A DNA stretch of 64,000 nt from Sphingobium xenophagum NBRC 107872 (GTDB lineage Bacteria; Pseudomonadota; Alphaproteobacteria; Sphingomonadales; Sphingomonadaceae). Numbering within the stretch: position 1 is the first letter of the stretch; every line of letters starts with the position of its first letter. The notes under the pieces are model-generated. The model was not told the DNA's origin and did no database searches. It was given only the letters and a program-made list of their open reading frames with translations. The stretch spans positions 1-64,000 of the forward strand of contig NZ_BARE01000008.1 in assembly GCF_000367345.1 (NCBI RefSeq). The letters are read 5' to 3'. Shown one piece after another: positions 61,481 to 64,000 of this stretch. A program made the translations under genes and the position numbers.

Positions 61481-62095
61481 TTATTGCGGGCGGCCAATGC
61501 CCTTTTCGATCAGCGCATTGGCGATGGCGGCAATCTCCTCCGCTGGGCGGCTGTCGTCCCAGACGCCGTAGCGCAGCCCCAGAAAGACATTCATGCCCAT
61601 GATCGCCCAGGCATGCACCTCCTCCACGTCCGGGCGCACGTCGCCGCGCTCTGCTGCCCTGGCCAGTCGTGTCGCCATGCGGGCCGCGGTATTTTCATAA
61701 TGGGCGCGATAGGCGGCGGCATCGACAAATTCCGATTCGTCGATGATGCGATAGAGTTCCTTGTGCGACCGGGCGAACTCCAGAAAGCTGAGCAGCCCGA
61801 TTCGTTCGGCGTCGATGCCGTCGCGCGCCTGCGCGATCCGGGGTGACACATAGTCACGCACCTGCCCCGACATATCGGCCACCAGCGCGCGGAAAATATC
61901 GTCCTTGCTGTCGAAATAGGTGTAGAAACTGCCCAGCGCACAGCCCGCGCGGCGGGTGATTCCGCTGATTGATCCTTCGTGAAATCCCTTTTCGCCAAAT
62001 TCCTGCGCGGCGGCCGCCAGCAGGCCGCGGCGGGTGCGTTCCCCGCGCGCCGTGCGGGGCGTCTTGTCGTCCCTGCCTGGCCCCTGGTCGGTCAT
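61481..62095 (-). CDS. TetR-family regulator
   Basis: 204 residues. N-terminal HTH: RTRRGLLAAAAQEFGEKGFHEGSISGITRRAGCALGSFYTYFDSKDDIF (read in parts), with GSFYTYF the recognition-helix end typical of TetR. C-terminal ligand-binding domain is variable. Divergent from the TonB-dependent receptor, likely its target. A dyad lies in the gap. Confidence 0.93.
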   Translation of the reverse strand: MTDQGPGRDDKTPRTARGERTRRGLLAAAAQEFGEKGFHEGSISGITRRAGCALGSFYTYFDSKDDIFRALVADMSGQVRDYVSPRIAQARDGIDAERIGLLSFLEFARSHKELYRIIDESEFVDAAAYRAHYENTAARMATRLARAAERGDVRPDVEEVHAWAIMGMNVFLGLRYGVWDDSRPAEEIAAIANALIEKGIGRPQ

Positions 62096-62165
62096 AGTCT
62101 CTCCCCCGTCGCTGTGTTCTTTTTAGCGCAATCTGGTCGCATCGATAGCCTGCTCCATATTTGAA

Positions 62166-62183
62166 GTTGAAAGCTGGTTCAAC
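62166..62183. promoter_or_regulatory. Candidate TetR operator
   Basis: GTTGAA-agctgg-TTCAAC, a perfect 6-bp dyad with a six-base spacer, lies midway between the TetR gene and the receptor gene. Flanking bases extend the similarity (TTTGAA... and ...TTTCATT). Confidence 0.5.
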
Positions 62184-62255
62184 TTTCATTATCGAATCGG
62201 TCAAGACACATGGCGACCCGCCAAACGGGCGCATCATTCAGGAGAGGTTCCGCTC

Positions 62256-64000
62256 ATGAAGGCTCATCACAGCATCCGCGCTCTCGCCCTTGCCTCCGCC
62301 GCCTGGACCGGGGCGCTGGCCCTGCCCGCGCTCGCGCAGGACGCGCCGCAGGCCGCCGTGGACGACAGCGAAGGCGCGATCGTCGTCACCGCCCGCCGCC
62401 GCGAGGAAACGCTGGTCAGCGTGCCGATCGCGGTCAGCGCCTTTTCCGGGGAGAAGCTGGAAAGCCAGGGCGCGATCGACATTACCGATCTCGCCAACTT
62501 CACGCCCAACACCACGCTGGAAGCATCGCGCGGCACCAATTCGACGCTGACCGCCTTCATCCGCGGCGTGGGTCAGCAGGACCCCGTGTCCGGCTTTGAA
62601 CAGGGCGTCGGCATCTATCTGGACGATGTCTACCTGAACCGGCCGCAGGGCGCGATCCTCGACATTTATGATGTCGATCGGATCGAGGTGCTGCGCGGGC
62701 CGCAGGGGACGCTCTATGGCCGCAACACGATCGGCGGCGCGGTCAAATATGTGACCAAGATGCTGCCGCAGGACTTCGCGCTCAAGATCAAGGGCAGCTA
62801 CGGCACCTATGATCAGGCCGATGGCATCATCAGCGTGTCGGCCCCGGTCGGCGACATGATCCGGGTCGGCGGTGCACTCGCCCGCCTGTCGCGCGGCGGC
62901 TTTGGCAAGAATCTGACCACCGGCGAAGATAATTACAACAAGGATGTCTGGGCCGCGCGCGGCACGTTCGAAATGGGCGGCTATGGCCAGCCCGTGCTGA
63001 TGCGGATCACCGGCGACTATACCAAGGATAACAGCAATGCGCGCGGCGGCCACCGCCTGATTCCCGGCCAGCTGTCGGGCGCGCCGGTACTGGACGACGT
63101 GTTCGACACGCGCGGCGGCCTTGCCGACCCCAAGCAATATGTGAAGTCCTACGGGCTATCGATGAACATCACGGCTGAACTGTCCGACGCGGTGACGCTG
63201 CGGTCGATCAGCGCGTGGCGCAAGGATGACAGCGCATCGCCGATCGATTTCGACGCGCTGCCCGCCGTCGATGTCGACGTACCGGCCTTCTACTTCAACG
63301 AGCAGCTGAGCCAGGAATTCCAGCTTCTTTATGACAGCGGCCCGCTGCATGGCATGCTTGGCTTCTACTATCTGGATGCCAAGGCCGATACCGCGTTCGA
63401 CGTGCGGCTGTTCACGACCGTTGCTGGCCTGACCGCCTTTACCCAGGCCGATGTCGACACGGAAACCTATGCCGTGTTCGGCGACTTCACCTTCGACATT
63501 TCGCAGCAGCTGAGCATTTCGGCGGGCGGTCGCTATACCTGGGACAAGCGCCGCGCCGACATTTTGCGGCAAAACTATCTGGGTGGCGGATCGCCCGTCT
63601 TTGGCGGCGCAGGCGTGGCGTTCGGCGCGCCCAGCACCGATTTCAACGGCCAGCGCGAATATAAGAAGTTCACGCCCCGTGTCTCGATCAGCTACAAGCC
63701 GACGCCCGATCACAATATCTATGCCAGCTATGCGCAGGGCTTCAAGGGCGGCGGCTTCGATCCGCGCGGGGTGGGCACCAATGCGCCCGACCTCAACGGC
63801 AACGGCATTCGCGAAGATAGCGAGATCGCGTCCTTCCTGAGCTTCCGTCCCGAAAGCGTCAAAAGCTATGAAGTGGGCTATAAGGGCAACTTCATGAACG
63901 GCGCGCTCTATGTCGCGGTCGCGGGCTTCTATGCCGACTATAACGACGTGCAGATCCCCGGCTCGGTCGCCTGCACCGTCAGCGTCGGCGGCGTACCGAC
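62256..64000 (+). CDS. TonB-dependent receptor (5' part; runs off the window)
   Basis: First 581 codons, no stop seen. Signal peptide KAHHSIRALALASAAWTGAL...ALAQ, TonB-box-like GAIVVTARRREE, plug domain with DDVYLNRPQGAILDIYDVDR and LRGPQGTLYGRNTIGGAVKYVT, then barrel strands. GRYTWDKRR and SYKPTPDHNIYASYAQGFKGGGFDPRG are typical of the large sphingomonad receptor family related to FyuA/pesticin-type. An AGGAGAGG site precedes the ATG. The substrate is unknown; a divergent TetR suggests induction by a specific compound. Confidence 0.94.
   Translation, partial: MKAHHSIRALALASAAWTGALALPALAQDAPQAAVDDSEGAIVVTARRREETLVSVPIAVSAFSGEKLESQGAIDITDLANFTPNTTLEASRGTNSTLTAFIRGVGQQDPVSGFEQGVGIYLDDVYLNRPQGAILDIYDVDRIEVLRGPQGTLYGRNTIGGAVKYVTKMLPQDFALKIKGSYGTYDQADGIISVSAPVGDMIRVGGALARLSRGGFGKNLTTGEDNYNKDVWAARGTFEMGGYGQPVLMRITGDYTKDNSNARGGHRLIPGQLSGAPVLDDVFDTRGGLADPKQYVKSYGLSMNITAELSDAVTLRSISAWRKDDSASPIDFDALPAVDVDVPAFYFNEQLSQEFQLLYDSGPLHGMLGFYYLDAKADTAFDVRLFTTVAGLTAFTQADVDTETYAVFGDFTFDISQQLSISAGGRYTWDKRRADILRQNYLGGGSPVFGGAGVAFGAPSTDFNGQREYKKFTPRVSISYKPTPDHNIYASYAQGFKGGGFDPRGVGTNAPDLNGNGIREDSEIASFLSFRPESVKSYEVGYKGNFMNGALYVAVAGFYADYNDVQIPGSVACTVSVGGVP

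Overview
The window is a high-GC chromosomal segment of an alphaproteobacterium, most likely a member of the Sphingomonadaceae (Sphingobium/Sphingomonas type). This rests on the gene families and their neighbourhoods: DUF3572 divergent from divK, cobS/cobT close to hsp70, a J-domain gene and bolA, zinc-ribbon protein/ftsE/ftsX, hisC divergent from metX-metW, and a large TonB-dependent receptor. Genus is inference. No rRNA, tRNA, prophage, insertion sequence or CRISPR array was seen.

Region 1 (1-10.4 kb): an aldo/keto reductase divergent from an AraC-type regulator, then a complete ectoine/5-hydroxyectoine locus. A MarR regulator faces ectA-ectB-ectC-ectD and an ectoine-type aspartokinase, followed by two MFS transporters (the second ProP-like). 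A perfect 13-bp hairpin closes the block.

Region 2 (10.4-33.6 kb): an accessory-looking cell-surface/exopolysaccharide locus. It has two very large secreted proteins (right-handed beta-helix plus RTX repeats, one with extra cadherin-like domains) and a small RTX protein. It also has three membrane acyltransferases (two with SGNH domains), a GT4 glycosyltransferase, a short sulfotransferase-like protein and a Wzx-type flippase. A PrtD/HlyD-type type I secretion pair, an outer-membrane beta-barrel, and a third beta-helix paralogue with a Sec-type N-terminus complete it. Having one helix family on both a periplasmic and a type-I-secreted route resembles the AlgG/AlgE logic of alginate epimerases, but the DPHD motif of those enzymes is absent, so substrate and reaction are unknown. 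I regard this as the best candidate for an undescribed system. Just downstream are a 36-residue membrane peptide and a strongly structured RNA/terminator candidate.

Region 3 (33.8-53 kb): mostly housekeeping. PgeF, an amino-acid permease, a Bcr/CflA pump, a Sel1 protein, an overlapping operon of FemAB-like/RidA/HAD/DUF3572 genes, and divK with no pleD beside it. A PhoX-like Tat lipoprotein lies between divK and rpmG. Then come a UPF0016 transporter, Dps and a Gre-like factor. The cobS/cobT (AAA+/vWA) pair has a MntA-HepT toxin-antitoxin module set between its two genes and sits beside a short Hsp70, a J-domain protein, BolA and a pirin.

Region 4 (53-64 kb): a zinc-ribbon membrane protein, ftsE-ftsX, a YdcF-like protein, PlsC, prephenate dehydrogenase and HisC. 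MetX-MetW, a nucleoside/guanine deaminase, a TetR regulator and the first 581 codons of a TonB-dependent receptor follow; the receptor runs off the right edge. Short palindromic repeats occupy several convergent gaps.
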